From Ziziphus jujuba (Eukaryota > Streptophyta > Magnoliopsida > Rosales > Rhamnaceae): 64,000 bases of DNA. How positions within the stretch are numbered: position 1 is the stretch's first letter; every line of letters begins with the position of its first letter. Positions 46,073-57,660 of the stretch are shown here, piece after piece. A program made the position numbers and the translations under genes. The notes under the pieces were generated by a model. The model was given only the letters and a program-made list of their open reading frames with translations, did no database searches and was not told where the DNA came from. The stretch spans positions 4,061,001-4,125,000 of the forward strand of contig NC_083386.1 in the NCBI RefSeq assembly GCF_031755915.1. The letters run 5' to 3'.

Positions 46073-46735
46073 CCTATCAAACATGGTCTGTAGTATGCAC
46101 CAATTTAAGGTCCACTCAAGGGTTTTAGTCAGTATCAAATGACGGCACTTTCCCTTTGAACTAGATTTGACAGTTGGGCCAGCACCAGGGACCCATTTTG
46201 AGATTGGAAATGCAAGTACTCCCTTGTTAAGTATTCTGATCAAGTAGTTTTCCTTCTGCATCAATTGCATCACCACATCATGAGCAGAAAGATCCTTAAC
46301 CACACAAAGCTATTGCAAACTTTGTAGCTGGACAACCTTTTCAAGAATCGCTGCCCATGGCATGGTTTGAATTTCATTATCTGTAATATCAAGACTGCAA
46401 GAAAAAATCTTGGTCATTGTCCTAAAAAAATGATACATTCAGTATAATCACTACCAAATATTGCTGCATATCAAATTTTGAGTCATACCTATTATAATAG
46501 AAATGATGGATTCCAAGAGTTACTTTTAGCTGAGCAAAAAATCCCAAAAAACAAAAGAGTCAATAAATGGAAAATATACCCAAATATCCAACAATAATAG
46601 CCTTTGAAAGTGTTAGAGGGTTTAATGGGTGCTGATAAAGAGCTTCTTTAGCAAGATCGTAGGGCTTAATTCCAAATTCAACCACAGCCATCCCGCACTT
46701 AGCATTACAAAGGCCATTCCAATCAACATATAATA
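46073..46735 (-). pseudogene. ATG9: ATG9 fragment, downstream part (after solo LTR)
   Basis: ATG9 is the multispanning lipid scramblase of autophagosome formation. Reading minus from 46735: YVDWNGLCNAKCGMAVVEFG, IKPYDLAKEALYQHPLNPLT, LSKAII (exon 1 continued, to about 46578); AQLKVTLGIHHFYYN (about 46497-46540); and SLDITDNEIQTMPWAAILEK, VVQLQ, then a TAG for Gln, LCVVKDLSAHDVVMQLMQKE, ILNKGVLAFPISKWVPGAGP and TLEWTLNWCILQTMFDR (about 46073-46400) before a GTATG donor. The coding part for the second transmembrane region (LFSIYWIFCF) is missing between the first two. After 46000 the ATG9 match ends at the join with the APP2 segment. Confidence 0.85.
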
Positions 46736-49102
46736 TGTCAGGACCCGTCCAAAATTCCTCACCGAAACCCTAGACAAGCCCTGATCCCAGGGAAACTCTA
46801 CCGGACCTCCAATGGAAAATCAGGCAGAACCTCCCCTAAAGGTTGGACTTACCACAAATTTCCTGCACTGAAAATACACTTCTATATACATCTCCTTATT
46901 CCTCCCACATTATTACAATTTAATTCCACATATTTGCAGCACTCCAAATGAATAATAAGAAATCAGTGCATAATTAATACATAAATGTCCAAGATAGTCT
47001 ACAGAACTTCATAAAGTACTATTAAGTATAGAAATTATACAACAAGGATGAAAGAAATATTACAATTGAAATAAATGAAGACACTTCTTGAATTACAACA
47101 GCGATGGAGATTAGATTCGCTCCGAAAGAACATTTACCAATCCTTGTACCTAGGGGAACGGAATTTAAAAATATAAGATGCTAATCATCTCAATGAGTGA
47201 CCCTATCTACTATACAATTATAAAGCAACAATAATTATGGCACATTTGATTAAATAGGAATAAATAAGTAATTAGATAATAATTATTTGAAAATAATGTT
47301 TCTCTCAAAACCCTTATTATGCACTCCGTTGGAAAGGTTCCCTTTTTAAAATATTTTTGCAAAACCCAATATTTTATGCCCCAAAAATCCAGGAATCATT
47401 AATTTAATAAAAATTTAAATAATCCAAATACAAATAAAAAGTAATGAAATATAATAAAATAAATTTAGAATACTTGCATAAAAGAAATATAACGTACAGG
47501 AAAAAAATTCAATATATGGTTCATAAATTTGATTTAATAAACTAAATTAAACAATGTGAAAAGTATAATTTAAATAAGTATAATTAGATAATAAAACAAA
47601 TTAAATACATTTAATTTAAATACGATTTTAAAACCTTTAGGATTTGAAATTTCTATCTTAAAATTAATACTTGACACACCACACTATATACCAGTGATGT
47701 CCTACGATACCCAGTGTCCCGAGCACCGTCCGGTGGGAGGTTAAAGAGAGAAACTTGCATACGGTCGCTTCGGCGTCCCGACAGCACCGCTGCTTAAACC
47801 GTCATCCCGGCCATGGAGGGGGGCAGCTTATGTGCACTATATAAAACTTGCCTACCCTCGGTCTAATGGCAACTCACGGGAGATATTATAACTTGCACGC
47901 TCATCCACATATACAGTACAGAACACCAGTACTATATGAGTGCGTCTAAAATAAATAACCAAATTTTATTATAAAAAAATAATATGTAATTTTTCCAAAA
48001 TTCACCGTGGGAATTATACCATTTTTCGAACTCAACCTCCCACATTTTTCTTTAACATTTCCAGCATAAATCCACCGATAACAATATCCGAATAAGTTTT
48101 TTCCAAATCATAAAATCAATCAAATAATGTTCCATGGGCATAATTATAAAATTTGAAACCACCAACTTAAACCAATATTTTCCTTAAAATATTTAAAAAC
48201 AAATCATGTCCAAAAATAATATTAAAATCCAAATAGAATTAATTAATGAAAACACCTTGCTCATGCGTAATAAATACAATTAAATCATAATAATAATAAT
48301 CGAGAATTTCTTAATAACCCAAACTTTCATTTAGCTTCAATGGGTATATATATATATATAAAAAATAATATTTTTCCACAATTATATTTAAATTCCACCA
48401 CATGAGCATAATTCTAGATATCAAATTAACACAAAATAAGTATAATTAATCATCCCAAAATAGTTTTAAAGATGGGTCACTCACCTCAAGCATGTGTATC
48501 AACCAAGATCCTCCGCATGATCAACTCCACTACCCACACGTGCACCTAAAATATCCACAATACACAAAACTAATTATTTTAATATTTTAATCGGGTAACT
48601 CCCAAATGGATACCTGGGGAACGAATACAAACGACAACCATTATTGACGAGTAATATACCGAATCGAAGCTTGAGTGACGAGGATTACGAATCTGGTCTT
48701 ACTTCCTGGAGATCAGACCCGAGGTGGTTGGAATCTCACCAGAATCTCACCGAAAAGTCAATTTTTCCGGCGACCCGCCGTGCTCACCGGAACCTGTCAC
48801 CGCCGACGACGCGTCCGGTGGCCACTGGCCGTGATTTTTGGTGGGAAGGTAGATCTGGTGATGGGTAACTCAATGGAACTGGCAGTGAGGCAAACGGTGG
48901 CTGGAATAGGAAGAAATCGGGGTTTGAAGGAATCGGCACCACCGCTGGAAAAAGCCTCGATCCAGGCGCATCGGCGGTCAGTTGGTCATGGTTTTTGGCT
49001 GGCCGGCCGGTTTTTAGGTGGTCTTCAAGGTGGGATGGCGCGTGTAAGGAAAGGGTGGCCGAAAAACGGCTAAGTGGAGGTGGCCGGTTGGTTTCTCTCT
49101 CT

Positions 49103-49142
<40 letters not shown>

Positions 49143-49671
49143 CCCTCTTTCTCTCTCCTTCCGCCGGCCCACGCATTTTTTCCTGAATAAAAGCCACCCG
49201 TGGGTGACACTGTTCACTCATGGGATTGGCTGAAATTTCGACATGTGGCACACACTGCTCACTCAAGCCAAATATATTAAAATATTACGGTATTCGAAAA
49301 ATTTCACATGTCCATAACTTTTTAACTAGATGTCCAATTTAAGTGTGCTATTAGTCTATGAACTCGTATCAACGAGTATTTTACAACCATACAAAAGCCA
49401 AAACAAAATTCTACAACCATAAAAAGTCAACTCCCGGCACCTTTTGGACAATTTGAATCTCGACTTATTTTGCCCATAACTTTCAAACTGTGGCTCCGTT
49501 TTTGAAGTGCTACTAGTCTACGAACTCAGGGCATCATGTACTTCGCTACGGTACCACGATCAACTAGAAATGTCACCCGAAACAAAAAGTCAACTTTTTG
49601 ACCCATTTGCTCAACGGTCAACCTCGATCAACGTGTAAGAATTCCGATGTAGTTTGGGACGGGGTGCTACA
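46736..49671 (-). mobile_element. Solo gypsy LTR inside the ATG9 fragment (2936 bp, TSD TAATA)
   Basis: Starts TGTCAGGACCC at 46736 and ends GGTGCTACA at 49671, that is TGTAGCACC...GGGTCCTGACA on the minus strand. TAATA flanks it on both sides (46731-46735; 49672-49676), proving one integration event followed by LTR-LTR recombination. It carries the usual blocks, including (TC)n at about 49098-49140 and CCGG-rich DNA at about 48700-49080. It splits the ATG9 coding sequence between FLL and YVDWNG. Confidence 0.95.
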
Positions 49672-50007
49672 TAATAAGAAAAATCCTGAGAAACATATGG
49701 GGAAACCCAAGCTGAGAAGCTCAACAATCCATTTTATAATGATACACCAGAGCCCTTCCTCATAATAGTAGCTGTAGAGCCTTTCAAAGAAAAGGTCCAA
49801 ATCTGCAATTGGTCCCACATTCAAACTCTCACCATTAAGAAGCCCTGAAGGGCTCTCACTACCAGGACTTGGTACCGTTCTGTAATAAGATAATTCAATC
49901 TCTGGAGGTACATCGTTAAGCAATCCTGTAGTTAAAGAAGATTCACCATGCCACTTCCACTTAAATATGTTGCAAGAATTTGCAGCGTTTGACCCACTGA
50001 ACATCAT
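49672..50007 (-). pseudogene. ATG9: ATG9 fragment, N-terminal coding part
   Basis: Starts at ATG 50005-50007 (MMFSG) and reads IFKWKWHGESSLTTGLLNDV, PPEIELSYY, PSPGSESPSGLLNGESLNV, ADLDLFFERLYSYYYEEGLW and CIIIKWIVELLSLGFPICFS, then GFFLL before the solo LTR. This is the conserved N-terminus and first transmembrane segment of plant ATG9. The frame is open up to the LTR. It lies at the right end of unit A and reads inward. Confidence 0.9.
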
Positions 50008-51709
50008 TCACAAAGATTGACAGTGGGCAAATACATCCAGTCCATTCCCTAAACCACACAAACTATCAAGCCAAGGTTTTGGATGGATGAAAGAGATCAG
50101 AGAAGTCCCTCTTATCAACATAAACAAAGTTCAGCAAGTGCAAGAAAAATAAAGAGGAAATGGTAACAAAAAAACTAGTTCAAAGAGTAAATTTTTAGAT
50201 ATCTTAAAGAGAGAAAGCTTATTTACATATATTTTTTACAATTACTAAAACAAACAAATAAACCGTTGGAAATTACGTTACAGCAACTTAACATTAATAC
50301 TAAAAAACTAGTCCACCGCGTTTATTTTAGACAACCTCAAAATAAGACGTGAATTAGTATAACTGCATATTAGTATATTAGTATAACATGACCATAAGTG
50401 AGTATTCTGTCAATATTGACATCCAATCTATTTTTTCAATTGAAATCAATTAGTGGCAGTCATGAATAACACTAATGCACGGTAAGGCACATGTGCTAAA
50501 TTACATAAGTTCTATCAGCACCTAAAAAAAACAAATCAACAAGATAAACTAAAACTGAAAAGGTCGTGGCAAAGAGATGAAACATAATCCACAGCTAAAC
50601 AATTATTTAACTCCAAAAATCTTTCTCACCGAATTACAGTATAATACCTAGTCATCAATTGCAGCAATCATTGCAAAGAATAAGCAATATCATGATCAAG
50701 TCAATCCATGACAATGAATTGGATGTCCTTTAATATACTCTGCAAAGAAATCCTTGACATTTGATATGTGTTAGAGATGATTTAGTTGTTAGGAAAGTAG
50801 TTTGTAAATTTAAGAAGTCGTAGTCAATCATCAAGCTAAATAATACTCTAACAAATGAGCTAGTTAGTAGGACTTCAAAACCCAATTTCATTGCACTCAT
50901 AACGAAAGTAAAAATCAATGCTTAACCAAAAAATATTTTAAGGAAGAAACAACCTCTGAATAACTACATATAAAAGGAACTAAAATTGAACAAAACCCAC
51001 CACAAAAAAGTAATTATTTTCCATTCTTATAAAGTAAAAATCAAAAGCCACAATCAAATCCCTGATTTTCACTAAAAAAAAATAAAAAAATAAAAGCCCC
51101 AGGAAAAAAATAAATAAATAACATGAGCAAAATACAGATAAAATTTACCTGCAGCAAAGAATAGGAGTCAAGAGGAGCAGCCAACAAAGACTAGTCGAAA
51201 TCACTAAATTGCATATGCTGCGCAACAACAAACAAGGGTTGAAGAAACACCAAAGGAACAAAAAGAAATAACAACGAGAAGGTTGAAAAAGGATACTAAA
51301 TTAAAATTCTGAGTAATGTAATGTTTTTTTTTTTTTCTTAAAAAAACAAAAGGCAGAGGAAACAAAAAGACGATGGAGAGGGGTTTAGGCTATTGGGTAT
51401 TGGATTGCGTGAAAGAACAAGGAATTTTTTGTAACAAGGTGGCAACACAATACCCTAATTCTTTTAAAATACTCTTTCTTCACAATACCCTAATTCTGAA
51501 TTCCGAACTATCAAATTGAACAGGTATGTATGGAATTTTAGTGACCTGAGAGATAAAACCAGGTTGTTTGGAAAAAAGGCAACTAAGTGAAGAAATCTTC
51601 ATGAATGAGAAGAGGTGAGCCAGCTTTAGGAGAAGGGTGATGAAGGAAAGGAGAAAAGCCGGGTGAAGAAAAAAAGGAAAAAATGGAAAAAAAAATGTAA
51701 AAATATTTA
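50008..51709 (-). other. Upstream and 5' UTR/intron region of the ATG9 fragment
   Basis: No other gene seen. It probably contains the captured ATG9 leader and first intron; CCTGCAG at 51151 and the poly-T/A tract at 51326-51345 are the only landmarks. A minus frame at 50730-50918 has no recognisable similarity. Confidence 0.4.
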
Positions 51710-51829
51710 ATTTTGATATAAGGACATTTTAGGATTATTGAAAAATGGAAGGGTAAAACAAAAAAAATAAAAGAAGAGGGGGTATATTCTGTTAAAGCCC
51801 TGCCAGTGAGGGCAAAGGGCCAAATTCCC
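51710..51829 (-). repeat. Right terminal sequence of unit A
   Basis: Reverse strand starts GGGAATTTGGCCCTTTGCCC and continues with an ATATACCCCC block. It is an inverted relative of the ends at 35765, 51885 and 57866. Unit A and unit B are only 55 bases apart here. Confidence 0.6.
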
Positions 51830-52011
51830 TTTTGTTATTTGATCATCGAGACCTTAACCTTAATCGGGTCGGATATACCATTTAGGGGAATTTGGCCCAA
51901 TGTCCCTTTTGAAAGAGCTTTGAAGATATATACCCACCGAATTGTGAACTTTTTTATTTTGCTCTTTAATATCCATTATGCCCTTAAAAAACTTTTAAAA
52001 GACATATATGT

Positions 52012-52212
52012 CTCTTCTCTCCCTCTTTTGCTTCTTCTTTTTCTTTCAACTCCCAACGCCTTCACTTCCACGGCCTTCATGTTCGTGCTTCTGCAAATGC
52101 TACTGCTGCTGACTCTGACAATGGCAATGGAGCTGTACTACCTCCAGAGAAGAACCCATATGTTACTTTTTATGGAAGACAGTATTTCCCTTTAGCTGCC
52201 ACTGTTGGTCAA
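52012..52212 (+). pseudogene. CHLD: Mg-chelatase subunit D (CHLD) first-exon fragment
   Basis: One frame gives a Ser-rich stretch typical of a chloroplast transit peptide (SPSFASSFSFNSQRLHFHGL), then VRASANATAADSDNGNGAVL, PPEKNPYV and YGRQYFPLAATVGQ, ending at a 5' splice site CAA|GTACTT (52212/52213). YGRQYFPLAAVVGQ is the conserved start of the AAA+ domain of CHLD, the ATPase-like subunit that works with CHLI and CHLH to insert Mg into protoporphyrin IX. The ATG at 52008 is one base out of phase with this frame, so no proper start exists. The fragment begins right after the left end of unit B and only exon 1 is present. Confidence 0.8.
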
Positions 52213-52429
52213 GTACTTCCCTTTTACTCTTTTTCTTTTCCCCCCTTCTTATGGAGAAAACGATGCTTTTTTCTTGTTAATTATGCATTTTCTTATGAAA
52301 ATGGAATATGGGGTTTAGTATGGTGTTTTTAGTGAAATGGGTCTAAATTATTTGAATTTCTTGAACTCTTTTTGGAGTTTTGGTTATCAGAGAATTTGTA
52401 GATTAATTTTGTATTTGGATGTGATGGCT

Positions 52430-53470
52430 TGGTGTTACTACAAGGGTTTTGGTAATTACCGATGAAACCTATGGTAATTTTTTCAGCAAGAACAAATTGA
52501 TTACCGTAGGTTGCATCGGTAATTACCGAAGGTCCGACGATAATAAATTTTTTTTGCCAATTTGAGAACTTTTTCAAAACTTTTGGGGTTTTTTCTTCTT
52601 AGGATCATTGAATAATATATATTGTGCATGTTGTTGCATTTAACACACATTAGGGGACTTGTGGGGGCCAAAATATTGGTGAAATGTGATAATCATAGGG
52701 GTTCCGATAATTACTGATGAAACCTACAGTAATTTTTTCAGCAACTACAAATTGATTACTGTAGGTTTCATCAGTAATCACCGAAGGCCCTACAGTAATC
52801 AAATTTTTGTGCCAATTTGAGAACTTTTTCAGAGCTTTTGAGGTTTTTTCTCCTTAGGATCATTGAAAATGTATATTTTGAATGTTGTTTGCATTTAACA
52901 CACATTAGGGGACTCGTGGGGGCCAAAAAATGGGTAAAATGTGATTACTATAGGGGTTTCGGTAATTACCGATGAAACCTATGGTAATTTTTCCAGCAAC
53001 TACAAATTGATTACCGTAGGTTTCATCGGTAATTACCGAACGCCCTACGATAATCAAATTTTTGTGCCAATTTGAGAACTTTTTCATAACTTTTGGGATT
53101 TTTTTTCTCCTTAGGATCATTGAAGAATGTATATTTTGAATGTTGTTGCATTTAACACACATTAGGGGACTTGTGGGGGCCAAAAAATTGGTAAAATGTG
53201 ATTAACCTAGGGGTTTCGATAATTATCGATGAAACCTACAGTAATTTTTCAAGCAAGGACAAATTAATTACCGTAGATTTCATTGGTAATTACCGAAGAT
53301 CCTACGGTAATCAAATTTTTGTGCCAATTTAGGAACTTTTTCAGAACTTTTAGAATTTTTTCTCTTTAGAATCATTGAAGAACGTATATTTTGCATGTTG
53401 TTGCATTTAACACACATTAGGGGATTTGTGGGGGCCAAAAAATTGGTGAAATATGATAACCATTTGTTGC
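52430..53470 (-). repeat. 255-bp hairpin tandem repeat, array 3 (about four units, inverted)
   Basis: Same family as arrays 1 and 2 but on the other strand: marker ACACATTAGGGGACTTGTGG at about 52650, 52905, 53162 and 53417 (spacing 255-257). In the best unit, 52960-52988 and 53010-53038 form a 29-bp inverted repeat with one mismatch around a 21-base loop. The array lies in what would be the first intron of the CHLD fragment. Confidence 0.9.
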
Positions 53471-54118
53471 CAATTCTTTTATTTTTCATTTTGAATCATT
53501 ACAATTCAATATACCTACTTTGATAATGTGTATTTGAGCGAAGAATAAATGATTATTCCCACCATAATTCCATACACACATTAATATCGTATTATCATGA
53601 TAATGCCATCTTTATAACGGTAAATAACATGGGAAATACTTAAAACACAATACTATTTTACCAAAGTAATACCACCTCTGTTTTCCTTTCCTTTATGAAA
53701 AAGCATCTCTCACCTCTCCTCTTGTAAGCATATGAAAGACTTAGGAAAAATTGCATTCACATTATAGCCTACAACTGATTCAGATTCCGCTTCGGGGAGA
53801 TCAAATGGAGCTCGACTAGTTTCTGCTAGACGAGAGATAAAAAACATAAACAATATAGGGAACAAGGGAATACCGGACCATATATGCTTTTAACGTGAGG
53901 ATCTTTTTAATTATCATCAAAATTGCGTTTATTTTTTCTTTCACAAATCATCCAAATTTACAATTATTTTTTAACAATGTATTGCACCATAGAATATGTT
54001 GAGTGCGACATTCTTTAATGATAAAAAATATAAGAAAGAACACCAGTTGCAGACCTACTCTCTCTCACTTTCTCTTCTCTCTCCCAATTTCTCTTCGGCT
54101 GCAGACCTGCTCGCTCAC
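53471..54118. other. AT-rich spacer
   Basis: No gene seen; a TCTCTC-rich tract lies at about 54055-54090. Confidence 0.5.
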
Positions 54119-54213
54119 CAAGTAGATGTCGAATGTGGTGACTCCGAGGCTTGTATATCCAATCATTTCGAAGGTTTCCAAATCCCAGAATTTCAGAGTT
54201 CTGTCTGCTGAGC
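54119..54213 (-). pseudogene. Katanin p80 WD40 exon fragment
   Basis: A 95-bp minus-strand exon between a TTTTTCCAG acceptor and a TTG|GTGAGC donor encodes GSADRTLKFWDLETFEMIG then YTSLGVTTFDIYL. GSADRTVKFWDLETFELIGS is a WD40 repeat characteristic of katanin p80 (KTN80), the regulatory subunit that targets the microtubule-severing katanin. One exon only, with a drifted end, so it is a captured fragment. Confidence 0.65.
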
Positions 54214-54219
54214 CTGGAA

Positions 54220-57200
54220 AAAGATTTGTATGTAAAAACATTACTGGTTGCTTCTTAAACATTTTAACAAGATTTAAATGATCCCCGAAAACCAATAATA
54301 ATATAAAGGACTTATACAAACCATTTTGATATAGTTATAGAAATATCAACTTGAAAATTGTTAACAAGGCAGCAAGCCTGTCATATATTTGCAACAATTT
54401 CTACAGCAAGGCGCTGACAAGTTTAATTAACTCAACTCATGAAAGCAACTTGGCTTCCGACCTCTACAACGGCAATTTTTTTCATGTGTTTTTTATATCA
54501 CATACCATCACCTTCAACTCTAGCGGAGATAACCAGTCCATGTCAAACCTACCCTGAATATGTTGTTTTTGGGTATGAAATTAATAAGCCTATAGAAATA
54601 ATAATAATAATAGTAATAATAATAGAGCAGGGAAGGAGAGGGACCACACCAATAGACTAAACAACAAAACTTTCCCATTCACAAACCCAGTAAATCAAAG
54701 GATATCTCAAGCTTGGATAAAAAGGCTTAGACCTCAAACATTTTACACGCCTGTTTCTACATTTTTCTTTCAAAGAAAAAAAAAAACACACACACACACA
54801 CACACCACCTAGTTGTAGCTCCAATAGCGAAAATCAGACTGTGGCATAAGAACTTCATAAAAGCCTAAGAACCATAAGTAACAAATAAATCAAGGTCATT
54901 ACATTTAAACAAAATATATTGCTAAAATCAAAATTATGCAATAACATAAAAATTTATAATAAAAAAGTACTTTTTCCAAATAGAATTTCATTAAGTTCGC
55001 AAAAGTAATCACTTAAAAAAAGTTCATAAAAATATTCAAAAGTCTCTATTAAATATACTCCAGTCATTGCGATAAGGGTGGTCAACAAAGGCTTATAAAG
55101 CCCCTATCAAAGGGTCACTACAAAAGGATATCGAATTTGAAGAGTATTGGTATCGGCAAGAGGGGAGCTATGAGTCACCTGAGCTGCCAACTTTTTGGTT
55201 GGTTGATTCTCAAAACCATATAAAGAGAAATAAATTAACAAAGGAAATTACATATCATAGTGCTCCTTTGCCAAATTTCCATTAAATTTTCACACATATT
55301 ATTTAAAACTCATAATCATTGTTATTAAAGCATAGCCATCCCATAATTAATTAGCCTTTGCATTATCTTTTTTTCATCCCTCTCTCTGTCTACTCTCTGG
55401 TCTAACATTGTTGTTAGTGGCCATTCTGGTTTTAGGCTAAGGTAGCCTTGCCATTAATTTGACAAACTTTTAAGGTATTATAGAGTGGACCTAACTCTGC
55501 ATATGAAGCCAATTAAATAGATACAAAACAAGACATTTAAGTATCAACCAAAAAAAAAAAAAATGACACTTCGAATAGGAAATGACTAAGACAAACTGCA
55601 AGGCTTCTCCAGCAATTTGTTCTAGTCAATTAACTACAATTCAATACCAAACAAGTGGCATTAGCCATCAACAAGCAAAAGTAGTCAACGGCCTCATGGT
55701 TGACCCATGAATAAATCCTCAATGATCACCATCTGTGTCTTCACCAGGTCAGCCATTGTTCTTTTAAACTCTATATTGTAAGATGGAAGCGTGTTCTGTA
55801 TCCTTTAATGGTGACACTACGGTAGAATTCTTCCATACCCTTTAATGGTGAGAATATGCTTGAATTATTCTACATGGGACGTTATGATAATGTAATACTT
55901 AAAAATTGGAGCTTTCATAAGAGCTATTAAATTCACTTCTTTAGTGGCTTGTTCATAAAGACTTCTTTGGTTGGCAGCTATTCTTATATTATTCTGCAAC
56001 CCCCTATAGTCCTTTAGTTGTGACACTAGAGGCATTTTTAGTTATGACACTTCAAAGATAATCAAAAGAAAGTAGGAACACAAATCTACAGAAGTATTGG
56101 CACTAAATCGTTAACCAAGGAAAAGATTAGGTGTATTATCTGAACCACATCATCGTAGAGTTGAAGTGATTTCAAATGCCCAGTGACTGACTGTTATTTA
56201 CTCTGACAAAGGGGCTTATCCAATTTATCAGAGAGAACTAAGGTATGATATCTCTGTTGCATGAATATATATTACTGGAGAAAAGAACAATCTACCACAT
56301 TATAACTCTAGAAAGAATATCCTAAGCAATTAATGCCATACTTACCAGTTTTGGTCCTCAACATTGCTTTTCCATAGGAATTATAACTACGAGAAAACTG
56401 GCATGTAAATGCTTAAATGTGGCGAGCCAATAATCAATGGATTCAAAGGAGAAAAGAACAAAAATTCTTCAAGAAAAGAAATCTCTCCAATGAAATGTGA
56501 AGCTATTGTAATCATCTATGTCATTTAAGTCCTTAAGTTGCCTCAGGCCCACAACATGTCAACAACTATTAGTGCAGCTAGCAAAATAACAACTTTAGAC
56601 TAGATTGAAACTAACGTACTCTCCAAGCCTACTTATTTTCTAGGGATAAATTGAAGTCAACTAATAACTTTAAAAAAAAAATGTCTAATCAATGAATGTT
56701 AAAAAAGAAAAAGAAAAATATGCTACAAATACATTGACAATCATATTTGTAGGTAGATAGCTGCATACCTCAACACCTCAACTTTAGATTACAACTCTTG
56801 TTGGCTAATTTATGTCCAAGTTCACTCCTCAACTCCAATACAGAATCAGCTTTCAAAGCCTATGCATAGAAGGACAAATCTAACATAAACAAATGTATAA
56901 ACTTGACATGACTGTACAATAAGAATACGGTCATCAATTTACTTCTACCTAACACAACACCTCTATACACTGGAGCAAATAAGTACAAGAACATATATAA
57001 AAATGCTACAATGACCCATGTTTGGAGAGAGAGAAGGATACATTGACTATATCATGCAATCTCCAAATGCTCTAGCCACAAGAGCAACCTCATATGATTG
57101 ACCGAGAGAATCATTCCTGCTTCTAGGATAAGCCGGTTAATCCCTGACTAATTAAATCCTTCAAATTCAAAAAAAGAAAATGCAAAAGCCTTATACACCC

Positions 57201-57313
57201 AAATAAAGAGAGATTTTGTAGCTTTACAGCTTTAAAAGATAATAAAAAAATTAAAAAAAATCAATAAACCGATAAAAACAAATTACCCGCTTGAACGAAG
57301 ATGGATTCAAAGA
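54220..57313. other. Long AT-rich interior of unit B without recognised gene
   Basis: Contains a (CA)n run at about 54787-54806 and several A-rich stretches. A minus-strand open stretch near 55672-55765 (MADLVKTQMVIIEDLFMGQP) looks exon-like, but I do not recognise it. Nothing else coding is apparent. Confidence 0.4.
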
Positions 57314-57660
57314 TCAAACCCTCATTGAAACAAAATTCAAATCTTTTAGACCACTATCAGCTTTTTCCTTGAAATAATAAAAAACAACAGTAGCTCCACT
57401 CCTCCGAATGTCAATAACCCTCTCCACATTCTCACCAACTGAACAAGAACTCTCACTGCAATCTACTGCGGTCTTGTAGTGATCCGAAACCACCATTCTG
57501 CTGACCTTAGAAGAGATTTCCTGAACAAACCCAGACGGATCCACGAAGTCTAGAAGGTAAATATTGCTGATTACAGCTAGAGGGAGCTGATTGGAAGCGA
57601 TGGGGTTGTAGACGTACGTTGGGGAAGAGCATCACCAGAAGACAAGCAGCAGAGAAGAAG
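57314..57660 (-). pseudogene. Unidentified gene fragment at the right end of unit B
   Basis: A minus frame ending at 57314 reads NIYLLDFVDPSGFVQEISSK, VSRMVVSDHYKTAVDC, VGENVERVIDIRRSGATVV, FYYFKEKADSGLKDLNF then a stop. Codon use and composition look coding and the frame is open for about 100 codons, but I do not recognise the family. It reads inward from the right end of unit B. No function is assigned. Confidence 0.4.

Larger units (their letters stand above)
35765..51829. mobile_element. Candidate Pack-MULE-like unit A (16 kb, multi-gene fragments)
   Basis: Left end GGGGAATTTGGCCCAATGTCC at 35765 and right end, read in reverse, GGGAATTTGGCCCTTTGCCC from 51829 are related inverted termini. 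Both continue with an ATATACCC-like block, and the left end adds the GCCCTTTAA block seen at both ends of unit B. Inside are fragments of at least five genes: a membrane protein (plus), SMP/C2, aminopeptidase P and NTRC (minus) and ATG9 (minus), plus a 255-bp hairpin repeat in two arrays and a solo LTR inserted later. The fragments next to the two ends point inward. Pack-MULEs are known to acquire and orient gene 5' ends this way. I found no transposase and no clear 9-bp target duplication, so the class is inferred. Confidence 0.5.

Noticed and set aside
35756..51840. A 9-bp target duplication around unit A
   Set aside because: GATATAGTT on the left and GTTATTTGA on the right do not match. 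No other offset gave a convincing repeat by eye.
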